Assembly: GCA_013044415.1 (NCBI GenBank)
Contig: JABEUO010000192.1
Span: forward strand, 1-9,551
DNA: 9,551 nt
Reading direction: 5' to 3'
Source: Acidimicrobiaceae bacterium
Lineage (GTDB): Bacteria; Actinomycetota; Acidimicrobiia; Acidimicrobiales; Acidimicrobiaceae
Every line of letters starts with the position of its first letter. The stretch's first letter is position 1. Of the stretch, positions 1 through 6,950 are shown in pieces. The notes beneath the pieces were generated by a model. That model saw only the letters and a list, made by a program, of their open reading frames with translations. It was not told where the DNA came from and ran no database searches. A program made the translations under genes and the position numbers.

Positions 1-1071
1 GAGGTCTTCGCCCTCGAGGATCCGACGAGACGTCAGATGACGATCAGCAGGCCAATTGGAGTGGTGGCCAGCTTGACCCCTTGGAACTTTCCGGTATCGA
101 TCCAAGCGAGGAAGTTGGCCCCCGCGCTGGCCGCCGGTTGCTCGGTCGTCGCCAGACCATCCGAGAAGGCCCCGATAGCTGTCTCTGAGCTTTTCCGAGC
201 GCTAGTCGACGCTGGGGTTCCAGATGGCGTGGTGAATATGATCTACGGTCCGGCGTCGGAGCAGTCCTACGCGCTCATCGAACACCCTTCGCTTCGGGCT
301 ATCTCCTTTACCGGCTCTACCCCGGTTGGATCCTCTTTGATGCGCCTCGCCTCGGAGAGGATCCTAAGGTGCGCCTTGGAGCTCGGCGGAGATGCACCAT
401 TTATAATCTTCGCCGACGCCGACTTGGACGCTGCAATCGAGGGACTCTTCATCGCTAAGTTTCGCAACAACGGCCAATCCTGTATCGCCGCAAATAGGGT
501 CTTTGTCGAGCGTGAGGTCTTCGACGAGGTCGTGGATCGGATAGCGGAGCGTACCTCCTCATTGAGGGTAGGTGACCCGATGTCTGGGCAGCCGATAGAT
601 ATTGGACCGCTAATCGACCAGACTAGGGTGCGCGACGTCTCGGGGATGGTATCGGAAGCCCTCTCCAAGGGGGCGACCTTTATCGGCGATCCCCCGATAA
701 TCCCAGATGGTCCGAACTACATCCGTCCGGGCTTTCTGAAAGACGTACCCATGGATTGCCGGCTAGCCAGGGATGAGGTCTTTGGACCGGTGGCTGGGGT
801 ATTCCCGTTCGATTCGGAACTAGCTGCCATCAGGATGGCTAACGATACCGAAATGGGTCTGGCCGGATACGCGTATTCGAGAGACTCATCTAGGATCTTT
901 AGGATTGCAGAGGGCCTGAACGTCGGGATTTTAGGACTGAATCACCCACTGCCTTCGGTGGCATACGCTCCGATGGGCGGTGTAAAAAGGAGTGGTCTCG
1001 GCCGTGAGGGTGCGCATCTCGGGTTGGAGGAGTTTATGGAGACGACCTACCTCTCGATAGGGGTCTCGTGA
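1..1071 (+). CDS. NAD(P)-dependent semialdehyde dehydrogenase, GabD-like (5'-partial)
   Basis: This gene encodes an aldehyde dehydrogenase that should oxidise an aldehyde carrying an acidic group to the acid in the cytoplasm. The frame is open from base 1 with in-family residues before the Met at 37, so the start lies outside the window. Numbering from that Met, I see TPWNFP at 14-19, FTGST at 91-95, the general-base Glu115 in ELGGD, the nucleophile Cys149 in GQSC and the C-terminal GGVKRSGLGREG. Arg25 and Arg143 align with the two arginines that bind the substrate carboxylate in human succinate semialdehyde dehydrogenase, so a substrate such as succinate semialdehyde, 2-oxoglutarate semialdehyde or sulfolactaldehyde is likely. 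Two oddities: the cofactor-binding Lys of the usual KPSE motif is Arg40, and the second (redox-switch) Cys found in GabD is Ala151. The stop overlaps the next start in GTGA, so the genes are coupled. Family is certain; substrate is not. Confidence 0.93.
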   Translation, partial: EVFALEDPTRRQMTISRPIGVVASLTPWNFPVSIQARKLAPALAAGCSVVARPSEKAPIAVSELFRALVDAGVPDGVVNMIYGPASEQSYALIEHPSLRAISFTGSTPVGSSLMRLASERILRCALELGGDAPFIIFADADLDAAIEGLFIAKFRNNGQSCIAANRVFVEREVFDEVVDRIAERTSSLRVGDPMSGQPIDIGPLIDQTRVRDVSGMVSEALSKGATFIGDPPIIPDGPNYIRPGFLKDVPMDCRLARDEVFGPVAGVFPFDSELAAIRMANDTEMGLAGYAYSRDSSRIFRIAEGLNVGILGLNHPLPSVAYAPMGGVKRSGLGREGAHLGLEEFMETTYLSIGVS

Positions 1072-2786
1072 GTGGGAAGCTGAGGAGCTCCGACTGGTTC
1101 GAGGCGAGGGGGAAACTCGGCTTTTACCACCGTTCTCATACTAAGTCGGAGGGATTCCCAGATGACCTCTTCTCAGATAGACCGGTAATAGGTATCGGGG
1201 CGTCGTGGTCAGAGCTCGCCCCGTGCAATGCCCACTTACACGAAGTCGCCCAGTCGGTGAAGGCGGGGGTCTGGGAAGCCGGTGGTTTTCCCTTTGAGTT
1301 TCCGACATTGGCACTTGGTGAAACACTGATGCGCCCAACCGCAATGTTATATAGGAATCTTGCGGCGATGGAGATCGAGGAGCTCATCAGGTCCAACCCC
1401 CTCGATGGCGTGGTGTTGCTCGTCGGTTGCGACAAGACTACCCCGGCGGCGATAATGGGAGCACTCTCCTGTGACCTCCCTACGATAATCCTTCCGGGTG
1501 GACCGATGATGAACGGATCTTTTAGGGGAGAGACCGTCGGATCGGGGACCGACCTATGGCGTTTTGCAGAGGACGTTCGTGCTGGGGTGATGGCGGAGGA
1601 GGACTTCATAGCTTCTGAGGCCTGTGTCTCTCGTAGTGCGGGCCACTGTACGACGATGGGTACCGCTTCGACGATGGCCGCTATCTCAGAGGCCCTCGGC
1701 TTGGCGCTCCCCGGTTCTTCTACCATCCCGGCGACCGATGGAGCACGACGGACGGCGGCACATATAGCCGGGCGGAAGATAGTCGAACTGGTGAGGGAGG
1801 ACCTCCGGCCCTCACAGATAGTAACCAGGAAGAGCATCGAGAACGCTATCGTCATCAACGCAGCGATAGGCGGTTCCACCAACGCGATAGTCCACCTTTC
1901 GGCTATCGCCGGCAGGGCCGAAGTAGAAGTCGACCTCGGTGACTTCGACTCTCTGACCAGGGATGTACCGACGATCGTCGATCTCAAACCGAGTGGGAGG
2001 TTCCTGATGGAGGATTTCCACTCCGCAGGTGGTCTCCCTGCGATGATGGTTGAGATCACCGACCTCCTCCACCTCGATGAGAAGACGGTAAGTGGACGCA
2101 GCGTCGGTGAGAACATAGCCGGGGCGAAGAACTACAACACCGAAGTGATTAGGCCACGAGAACGTCCCCTCTTCCCGCCCGGTAATGCGACGGTCGTACT
2201 GCACGGGAACCTCGCCCCTAATGGTGCGGTGCTAAAACTATCTGCGGCTTCGCTAGAGCTCTGTATCCATAGTGGACGAGCGATCGTCTTCGACTCGATT
2301 GAGGGGTTCAATACCTGGGCTGAAGACGAGGGGGCGGACGTCGAGGCTAGTGATATCCTCGTCCTCCGTTACGCCGGGCCAAAGGGATACCCCGGGATGC
2401 CCGAGGTCGGAAACCTCTCTATCCCCAAAGCCCTCGTGAAGAGGGGCCTCAGGGATATGGTAAGGGTCTCCGACGCAAGGATGAGCGGGACCTCATTCGG
2501 AACCGTAGTGCTACACGTCTCACCCGAAGCCGCCGACGGCGGACCGCTCGCTCTGGTGGAGACCGGGGACATCATCACCCTCAACGTCACAGAGAGGCGG
2601 ATCGACCTAGAGGTAGCTGCGGAAGTGCTAAAGGAGAGGCAAAGCAGATGGGCGAGACCAGATTATAAGGGTGAAAGCGGTTACGTTTCGCTCTATCGCA
2701 GCCACGTCAACGGTGCCGAAAAGGGCGCGGACTTCGACTTTCTGGTAGGTCGTAGGGGAGCTTCGATTCCGAGGAGGTCGACGTGA
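1068..2786 (+). CDS. IlvD/Edd-family sugar-acid dehydratase (xylonate/arabonate type)
   Basis: This is a 572-residue Fe-S dehydratase that removes water from an aldonic acid to give a 2-keto-3-deoxy acid. It resembles Caulobacter XylD over its whole length, for example PCNAHL, RPTAMLYRNLAA, LVGCDKTTP, GGSTNA, GNLAPNGAVLK, GPKGYPGMPEVGN and DARMSGTSFGTVVLH. That places it with sugar-acid dehydratases rather than the branched-chain amino acid enzyme. The predicted cluster ligands are Cys53, Cys121 and Cys194. Asp122/Lys123 and Glu446 are likely metal ligands, and Ser473 or Ser475 in the SGTS stretch is the catalytic serine candidate. Translation starts at a GTG that overlaps the upstream stop, preceded by AGGGG at 1059-1063. 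The stop overlaps the next GTG in the same way. The substrate could be a pentonate, a hexonate or 6-deoxy-6-sulfogluconate, which this subfamily is known to cover in sulfo-Entner-Doudoroff bacteria. A long open frame on the opposite strand is a shadow. Confidence 0.95.
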   Translation: MSGKLRSSDWFEARGKLGFYHRSHTKSEGFPDDLFSDRPVIGIGASWSELAPCNAHLHEVAQSVKAGVWEAGGFPFEFPTLALGETLMRPTAMLYRNLAAMEIEELIRSNPLDGVVLLVGCDKTTPAAIMGALSCDLPTIILPGGPMMNGSFRGETVGSGTDLWRFAEDVRAGVMAEEDFIASEACVSRSAGHCTTMGTASTMAAISEALGLALPGSSTIPATDGARRTAAHIAGRKIVELVREDLRPSQIVTRKSIENAIVINAAIGGSTNAIVHLSAIAGRAEVEVDLGDFDSLTRDVPTIVDLKPSGRFLMEDFHSAGGLPAMMVEITDLLHLDEKTVSGRSVGENIAGAKNYNTEVIRPRERPLFPPGNATVVLHGNLAPNGAVLKLSAASLELCIHSGRAIVFDSIEGFNTWAEDEGADVEASDILVLRYAGPKGYPGMPEVGNLSIPKALVKRGLRDMVRVSDARMSGTSFGTVVLHVSPEAADGGPLALVETGDIITLNVTERRIDLEVAAEVLKERQSRWARPDYKGESGYVSLYRSHVNGAEKGADFDFLVGRRGASIPRRST

Positions 2787-3574
2787 AAGACGACCTGATG
2801 GGTCTCGTCGCACTGGTGACCGGAGCCGGGGGTGGGATCGGATCGGCGATCGCGATAGCCCTGGCGAAGTCGGGAGCGAAGGTAGCGGTCCAGGATATTG
2901 CGCTCGATCGAGCAAGGTCGATATCGCAGTCGATATCCCAATTTGGGGGCAGTGCACTCGAGCTCGGCGGTGACATCTCAATCGAGGATGTGAGGAAGGA
3001 GATCGTAGATCGGGCTTCCGGTGACCTCGGGTCGATTGACATCCTGGTAAACAACGCCGCCGATCACGGAATTAGACGTCCGATGTTAGAGGTCGACGAG
3101 TCGGAGTGGAACAGGATTATCGCCACCAACTTGACCGCCGCCTTCTCCTTGTCCAAGCTGGTCGCTCCGGCAATGATCGAGAAGTCGGGCGGTTCGATAA
3201 TCAATCTTGCGGCGATACAGGCGAACCTGCCGGTAGCAACCTACTTGCCTTATGTCTCGTCCAAAGGGGGGATCCTCTCGTTGACCAGGGCCCTCGCAGT
3301 CGAGCTGGGACCCTACGGGATCAGGGTCAACGCACTCTCCCCGGGTGCTATCGAGACTCCATCGACCAAGAGCGCCCTCGATGAGCTGGCGAGTGAGAAG
3401 AAGGCTCCGACGCTACTCGGGAGGATGGGGAGTGCAAACGAGGTCGCAAAGGCGGCGGTTTTTCTGGCCGGGAAAGACTCCTCCTTTATTACTGGGATAA
3501 ACCTCGTCGTCGATGGTGGTCGATCCCTCTCTAGGGAGTCTGACCCTTTCGCCGGCTTTTCTCAACGTAACTAG
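2783..3574 (+). CDS. SDR-family oxidoreductase, likely sugar dehydrogenase, catalytic Ser replaced by Ala
   Basis: This is a 263-residue classical short-chain dehydrogenase/reductase. By context it would oxidise the sugar (or a later intermediate) with NAD(P)+ as the first step of the pathway. Visible motifs are the Rossmann TGAGGGIG at 13-20, NNAA at 90-93, Asn116 of the catalytic tetrad, YVSSK with Tyr157 and Lys161, and the PGAIETP loop at 187-193. The position where the catalytic Ser normally sits, 13 residues before the Tyr, is Ala144 in NLAAIQ, with GCG codons at 143 and 144. The GTG start overlaps the dehydratase stop and has a strong AGGAGG at 2772-2777. An in-frame ATG five codons later is less well supported. 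Asp38 at the end of beta-2 suggests NAD rather than NADP. The role as a sugar 1-dehydrogenase is inferred from the neighbours, and the missing Ser makes the activity uncertain. Confidence 0.9.
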   Translation: MKDDLMGLVALVTGAGGGIGSAIAIALAKSGAKVAVQDIALDRARSISQSISQFGGSALELGGDISIEDVRKEIVDRASGDLGSIDILVNNAADHGIRRPMLEVDESEWNRIIATNLTAAFSLSKLVAPAMIEKSGGSIINLAAIQANLPVATYLPYVSSKGGILSLTRALAVELGPYGIRVNALSPGAIETPSTKSALDELASEKKAPTLLGRMGSANEVAKAAVFLAGKDSSFITGINLVVDGGRSLSRESDPFAGFSQRN

Positions 3575-3616
3575 GCTAGAAGTAAATCTACAACTCGGGC
3601 ATTGAAAGTGATTCTG

Positions 3617-4537
3617 ATGAGCTCTATTAGTCGGGCACCAAAGGGTGTATTTGCAGCATTAGCCACCCCGGTGGACTCATGGGCCAAGTTGGACCTAAAA
3701 GGACTTGAGGGGCTTGTCGCCCACATCACCAAGGCCCCGGTCAACGGTCTATGCCCGGTCGGATCTACAGGGGAAGGTCCCCTGTTAGAGAGGGAGACCA
3801 GGATGGAAGTTACCAGAAGGACCGTCGAACAGCTCGACGGTTCCCTTTCGGTCATACCCGCGACCGTGTCGGTCACCGAGAGGGACGTCGTAACGGACAT
3901 CGAGGGTTACGCAGCATTGGGTGCGACCCACGTGCTAGTCCCGCCGCCCTACTACTATCCGCTCTCCGCCGGATCGCTCGGAGACTTCTACCACCGTTTA
4001 GCGGCGGACTCTCCTCTGCCGATACTGCTCTACAACATTCCCCAGATGACCAAGATCTCAATACCGCCCTCGCTTGTAGCAGAGCTCGCCGAGGATGAAA
4101 ATATCGTCGGGATAAAGGACTCCTCTAGGGACTTCGAGTACTTTGCAAGTGTCACTTCTGCGACAAGCAGTGCTTCGAAGGGCGACTTCTCCGTACTAAC
4201 CGGTTCGGATACCATGCTGGCAGCGTCGATGCTGGTCGGTGGTGACGGCACCATAGCGGCTAGCGTGAACCTGGTTCCGGAGCTGGTCTGTGGAGTCTAT
4301 CGGTCCTGGGTCGATAACGAGTATCAGGTTGCCATGGAGCTACAGGGGCAGTTGCTTAAAGTCGTCCAGGCGTGTCGTCCCCCCAGCTTCCCGGTCGGCT
4401 GGAAGGCTGCGCTGTCGCTTCTTGGACTCTGTGAGAGGTACATGGTCGGCCCCGTGAGGCCGGCTTCAGATCCCGAGGTCGAGGCACTTGCCGACTCCCT
4501 CGTTTCCCTCGGTATCCAAGTCAGAGGGACTAACTAG
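3617..4537 (+). CDS. DHDPS/NAL-family keto-acid lyase (2-keto-3-deoxy acid aldolase or dehydratase)
   Basis: This is a Schiff-base class I TIM-barrel lyase of the dihydrodipicolinate synthase / N-acetylneuraminate lyase family. Counting from a possible upstream TTG at 3602, the motifs are GSTGE at 54-58, catalytic Tyr144 in LLYNIP, Schiff-base Lys172 in GIKDSS and the glycine-rich GGDGTIAAS at 213-221. I prefer the ATG at 3617 (306 residues) because GAAAG lies 8 nt upstream; the TTG would add five residues and has no clear Shine-Dalgarno. The gene follows the SDR by 42 bp on the same strand, so it is probably the last gene of the operon. In this setting it would cleave a 2-keto-3-deoxy sugar acid to pyruvate plus an aldehyde, or dehydrate a 2-keto-3-deoxypentonate to 2-oxoglutarate semialdehyde. 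The intact GSTGE favours an aldolase in my reading. A biosynthetic DapA is unlikely given the neighbours. Confidence 0.9.
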   Translation: MSSISRAPKGVFAALATPVDSWAKLDLKGLEGLVAHITKAPVNGLCPVGSTGEGPLLERETRMEVTRRTVEQLDGSLSVIPATVSVTERDVVTDIEGYAALGATHVLVPPPYYYPLSAGSLGDFYHRLAADSPLPILLYNIPQMTKISIPPSLVAELAEDENIVGIKDSSRDFEYFASVTSATSSASKGDFSVLTGSDTMLAASMLVGGDGTIAASVNLVPELVCGVYRSWVDNEYQVAMELQGQLLKVVQACRPPSFPVGWKAALSLLGLCERYMVGPVRPASDPEVEALADSLVSLGIQVRGTN

Positions 4538-4568
4538 CCTCCCAGGCACGGCCGATCGCTTCTCTAAT

Positions 4569-4620
4569 ACCCAAGCCCAGCACCCAAGCCCAGCACCCAA
4601 GCCCAGCACTTAAGTCCAAT
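4569..4620. repeat. 13-bp tandem repeat, three exact copies plus a decayed fourth
   Basis: The unit ACCCAAGCCCAGC occurs at 4569-4581, 4582-4594 and 4595-4607, followed by a degenerate copy (ACTTAAGTCCAAT) at 4608-4620 and a further weak echo. It lies 31 bp past the lyase stop in the spacer between convergent genes. Thirteen is not a multiple of three, and there is no gene here. No hairpin with a T-run is apparent in this spacer, so how the operon terminates is unclear. Confidence 0.9.
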
Positions 4621-4694
4621 ATTCAAGTAGTTGGTTTCAGACCCGTTGGCTTGGCCCCTTTGGTCGGTCGTTGAGGGGAGTCTACGGACCCCTG

Positions 4695-5747
4695 CTAGCT
4701 GCCGAACTGGACTGCGCCTCGCCAACTCGGCGGTAGTGGTAGGGAGGAGGCTTCGGCGAAGGCTGCGAGCTCCTTTGCGACGCTATCGGAGATCTCTACG
4801 GTCGAATTTTGGTCTAATCCTTCGGCTGGGTAGTTCCGAGCACCCGGTATTCGCCCGCCGGAACCGGTGATCGAGGTTGCGAGCTGATTCAGCCTCCCGG
4901 CCGCACCTCCGCTCGGGTCGGTTGCCGCCGGATCGATCGCCATCAGTAGGTGGCTAACCCGCTGGGGCTTTGATGAGTCGGCACTAGAGAGCGGATCGGC
5001 GACGGAACTAGAAAGGCTCGGTCCTACTATCCCACCCGTCAGTGCCTCTACCATCAGCGCCAGGGTGAAACCCTTAGCCCCGGCCATCGGAGCGAGCATA
5101 CCATTTAGAGCCTCTTTTGCGTCGTTGGTGGGGGTTCCCGATGCGTCGAAGGCCCACCCATCTGGAATGGTCTCGCCTTTAGACGCTGCCTGGGCGATTT
5201 TTCCCCTGGCGACTGTCGAAGTTGCGAGATCGATTATCGCTGCCTCTTCGCCCATGGGGATTCCTGCGGCGATTGGACTGGTCGACACGAGAGGGGTACT
5301 TCCTCCCCAGGCGGGCATTACCGCCGGGCCGTTGGTGAATGCGAGTCCGATCATCTCTGCCTTTACCATCTCGAGAACATAGAGTCCAAGGACCCCGCAG
5401 TGATTTGAATTGGCCACGCTGACCAGCGATACCCCGAACCGCTTCGCCTTTTCGGTGGCGAGTTCACTGGCCCGATAGGCCTGATAGTGTCCCATCCCCC
5501 CGTGTCCGTCGAAGGCGGCGAGTGGGCCGGTATCTCTGAGGAGAGCCATCTCAGCCACTGGGTCTATCCCGCCGGCATCGAGCCTCCGCAGGTAGTGCGG
5601 AAGGCGTAATAGGCCATGGGATCCCTTCCCCCAAGCATCCGCCGTTACCATCGCCCACGCAGTTCGATCGGCGCTATCGGCGGATAGCCCCCGAGAGACT
5701 AATAGGCCTGTTGCGAGTATTTTGGCGTCGGAAAGGGTGGTGAGCAA
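4695..5747 (-). CDS. Ldh_2/ComC-family NAD(P)-dependent 2-hydroxyacid dehydrogenase
   Basis: This 350-residue protein belongs to the malate/L-lactate/sulfolactate dehydrogenase family (Ldh_2), which is unrelated to Rossmann-type lactate dehydrogenases and interconverts 2-oxo acids with 2-hydroxy acids (or ketimines with amino acids). Family marks are GSHGLLRLP with Ser43, His44 and Arg48, NSNHCG with His116, SPIAAGIP, DLATSTVARGK with Lys183, GTPTNDAKEAL and MAGAKGFTLALMVEALTGG. The length is normal for the family. The TTG start is supported by GGAGG at 5753-5757 on the minus strand, 5 nt upstream; the next in-frame Met would remove the conserved N-terminus. It is transcribed divergently from a D-2-hydroxyacid dehydrogenase. 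ComC of this family acts on sulfolactate in some bacteria, but malate, lactate, ureidoglycolate and piperideine-2-carboxylate enzymes share the fold, so the substrate is open. Confidence 0.92.
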   Translation of the reverse strand: MLTTLSDAKILATGLLVSRGLSADSADRTAWAMVTADAWGKGSHGLLRLPHYLRRLDAGGIDPVAEMALLRDTGPLAAFDGHGGMGHYQAYRASELATEKAKRFGVSLVSVANSNHCGVLGLYVLEMVKAEMIGLAFTNGPAVMPAWGGSTPLVSTSPIAAGIPMGEEAAIIDLATSTVARGKIAQAASKGETIPDGWAFDASGTPTNDAKEALNGMLAPMAGAKGFTLALMVEALTGGIVGPSLSSSVADPLSSADSSKPQRVSHLLMAIDPAATDPSGGAAGRLNQLATSITGSGGRIPGARNYPAEGLDQNSTVEISDSVAKELAAFAEASSLPLPPSWRGAVQFGS

Positions 5748-5767
5748 GGGGTCCTCCGAGAAGTTTT

Positions 5768-5820
5768 ACTAGCGATAACACTAGCAGTGGTAAGACCAAT
5801 TTCCGGACACGTTGACTAGC
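5768..5820. repeat. Three ACTAGC direct repeats in the divergent promoter region
   Basis: ACTAGC occurs at 5768-5773, 5780-5785 and 5815-5820. The first two are 12 bp apart, roughly one helical turn, and the third overlaps the predicted -35 of the plus-strand gene. They could be half-sites for a regulator, but the motif is short and chance cannot be excluded. Confidence 0.35.
5786..5800. promoter_or_regulatory. Putative GntR/FadR-type operator in the divergent control region
   Basis: AGTGGTAAGACCAAT contains the perfect palindrome TGGT-AAG-ACCA (5788-5798). It matches the ATTGGTNNNACCAAT form known for FadR-subfamily GntR regulators such as PdhR at 11 of 12 fixed positions. It lies 39 bp from the minus-strand start and 12 bp upstream of the predicted -35 of the plus-strand gene, so a bound protein could affect both promoters. 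No regulator gene is in the window. Binding is inferred from the sequence only. Confidence 0.5.
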
Positions 5821-5840
5821 ATGTCTAGGGTAGTTACGAT
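5812..5840 (+). promoter_or_regulatory. Sigma70-like promoter for the D-2-hydroxyacid dehydrogenase
   Basis: TTGACT at 5812-5817 and TACGAT at 5835-5840 are separated by 17 bp, matching the vegetative consensus at 5 of 6 and 4 of 6 positions. Transcription would start near 5847, leaving a leader of about 47 nt before the GTG at 5894. A GntR-like palindrome lies just upstream, and an ACTAGC repeat overlaps the -35. Confidence 0.55.
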
Positions 5841-5893
5841 GCAAAGACTATTTCGATGCCGCTGCGTCGAGACAGAGCGAAGGGCTTATTGTT

Positions 5894-6895
5894 GTGTCTG
5901 ATCAACCGATGGACTCCCGGCCGAAGGCCGTTGAATCTGCAGAGGTACTGGTAGTAGAAAACATCTGGGGTGCCGCTTTTGATGAACTCGCTGAGCACTA
6001 TAGCGTCTCCTTCGATCCAGAGCTATATAAGGATCCCGAGGCCCTCAAGAAGAGTTTGACCGGTGTTAGGGCACTTGTCGTACGGAACAAGACCGAGGTC
6101 GATTCGGAGATCCTAAGGGCGGCTACGTCCCTGGAGATTGTCGCCCGGGCGGGAGTTGGCTTAGATAATATCGACCTGAAGGCCGCCGACCAAGAGGGAG
6201 TGGTCGTGGTCGCAGCTATAGGGGCTAATGCGAGGAGCGTCGCAGAGCACGCATTGGCGTTAGCCTTCGCCCTCGCCAGGGAGGTACCTTCACTGGACGC
6301 TTCTGTCCGACAAGGAGAATGGGATAGACGGCTCGGCATCGAATTGGCCAACAGGACCTGGGGGGTAGTCGGACTTGGCGCTACCGGTCGGGAGACGTCT
6401 AGGTTGGCGAAGGCCATCGGTATGGACGTTATCGGTTACGACCCCTTTGTAAGTGGTGATTCAAAGATCATCGGTATCGACGAAGTGGTAGTGGATCTAA
6501 AAGACCTGCTTGCAAGGTCAGACGTCGTTTCTTTGCACATTCCGTTGACCGAAGATACCTCCAAGCTGGTTGATGGCAAGTTTCTTGCATCGATGCGCAA
6601 GGATGCCTTTTTGATCAACTCTTCCCGAGGTGGCCTCGTCGATGAAGACGCCCTATTCGCTTCCTTAGAGGACGGTACTATCCGAGGTGCAGGGTTAGAC
6701 GTGAGGGCAGAGGAACCTCCGGGCCCGCACCCACTGAACGCCCATCCTAAAGTAGTGCACTCTCCCCACGTCGCCGGACTAACCGAGGAGTCCCAGGTCC
6801 GTGTTACCGAAATGCTAGCCGATGAGATAAAGCTGGTGCTAGCGGGTAACCCAGCGACAAAGAGTGTCTCAGCACACAAGCTGCCAGCTAAGTAG
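5894..6895 (+). CDS. D-isomer-specific 2-hydroxyacid dehydrogenase (SerA/SlcC-like)
   Basis: This 333-residue NAD-dependent dehydrogenase interconverts a 2-hydroxy acid and its 2-oxo acid. It shows the split substrate domain, the ARAGVGLDNID and GANARSVAEHALAL blocks typical of the phosphoglycerate dehydrogenase group, the NAD motif GLGATG at 161-165 with Asp183 closing beta-2 (NAD preference), and the catalytic triad Arg245 (NSSRGG), Glu274 (AEEPP) and His292 (SPHVAG). It lacks the C-terminal ACT/ASB regulatory domains of full serine-pathway SerA, so a catabolic role is more likely. The GTG start has AGGG at 5881-5884, 9 nt upstream; an ATG five codons inside is possible. (S)-sulfolactate dehydrogenase SlcC belongs to this broad group, as do hydroxypyruvate and glyoxylate reductases, so the substrate is not settled by sequence. 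Confidence 0.92.
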   Translation: MSDQPMDSRPKAVESAEVLVVENIWGAAFDELAEHYSVSFDPELYKDPEALKKSLTGVRALVVRNKTEVDSEILRAATSLEIVARAGVGLDNIDLKAADQEGVVVVAAIGANARSVAEHALALAFALAREVPSLDASVRQGEWDRRLGIELANRTWGVVGLGATGRETSRLAKAIGMDVIGYDPFVSGDSKIIGIDEVVVDLKDLLARSDVVSLHIPLTEDTSKLVDGKFLASMRKDAFLINSSRGGLVDEDALFASLEDGTIRGAGLDVRAEEPPGPHPLNAHPKVVHSPHVAGLTEESQVRVTEMLADEIKLVLAGNPATKSVSAHKLPAK

Positions 6896-6902
6896 AGGCC
6901 CC

Positions 6903-6950
6903 ACTGAGCAAAGAGCCGACTGAGCAAAGAGCCGACTGAGCAAAGGCCCA
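6903..6950. repeat. 16-bp tandem repeat, two exact copies plus a diverged third
   Basis: ACTGAGCAAAGAGCCG occurs at 6903-6918 and 6919-6934. A third copy at 6935-6950 begins with the same ACTGAGCAAAG and then diverges. It starts 8 bp after the dehydrogenase stop, much like the 13-bp array after the lyase gene. It is not coding. Confidence 0.9.

Noticed and set aside
1136..2116. 326-codon open frame on the minus strand
   Set aside because: It lies wholly inside the dehydratase gene, whose every family motif is intact. The minus-strand translation shows no domain logic and is a shadow of codon bias.
4674..4693. AGGGG/CCCCT inverted repeat just after the Ldh_2 stop, considered as a terminator
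   Set aside because: The stem is 5 bp with a 10-nt loop and no T-run on either strand.
4631..4870. 79-codon plus-strand open frame at the convergent junction
   Set aside because: Most of it is antisense to the Ldh_2 dehydrogenase, and its product is an arginine-rich low-complexity string typical of a shadow frame.
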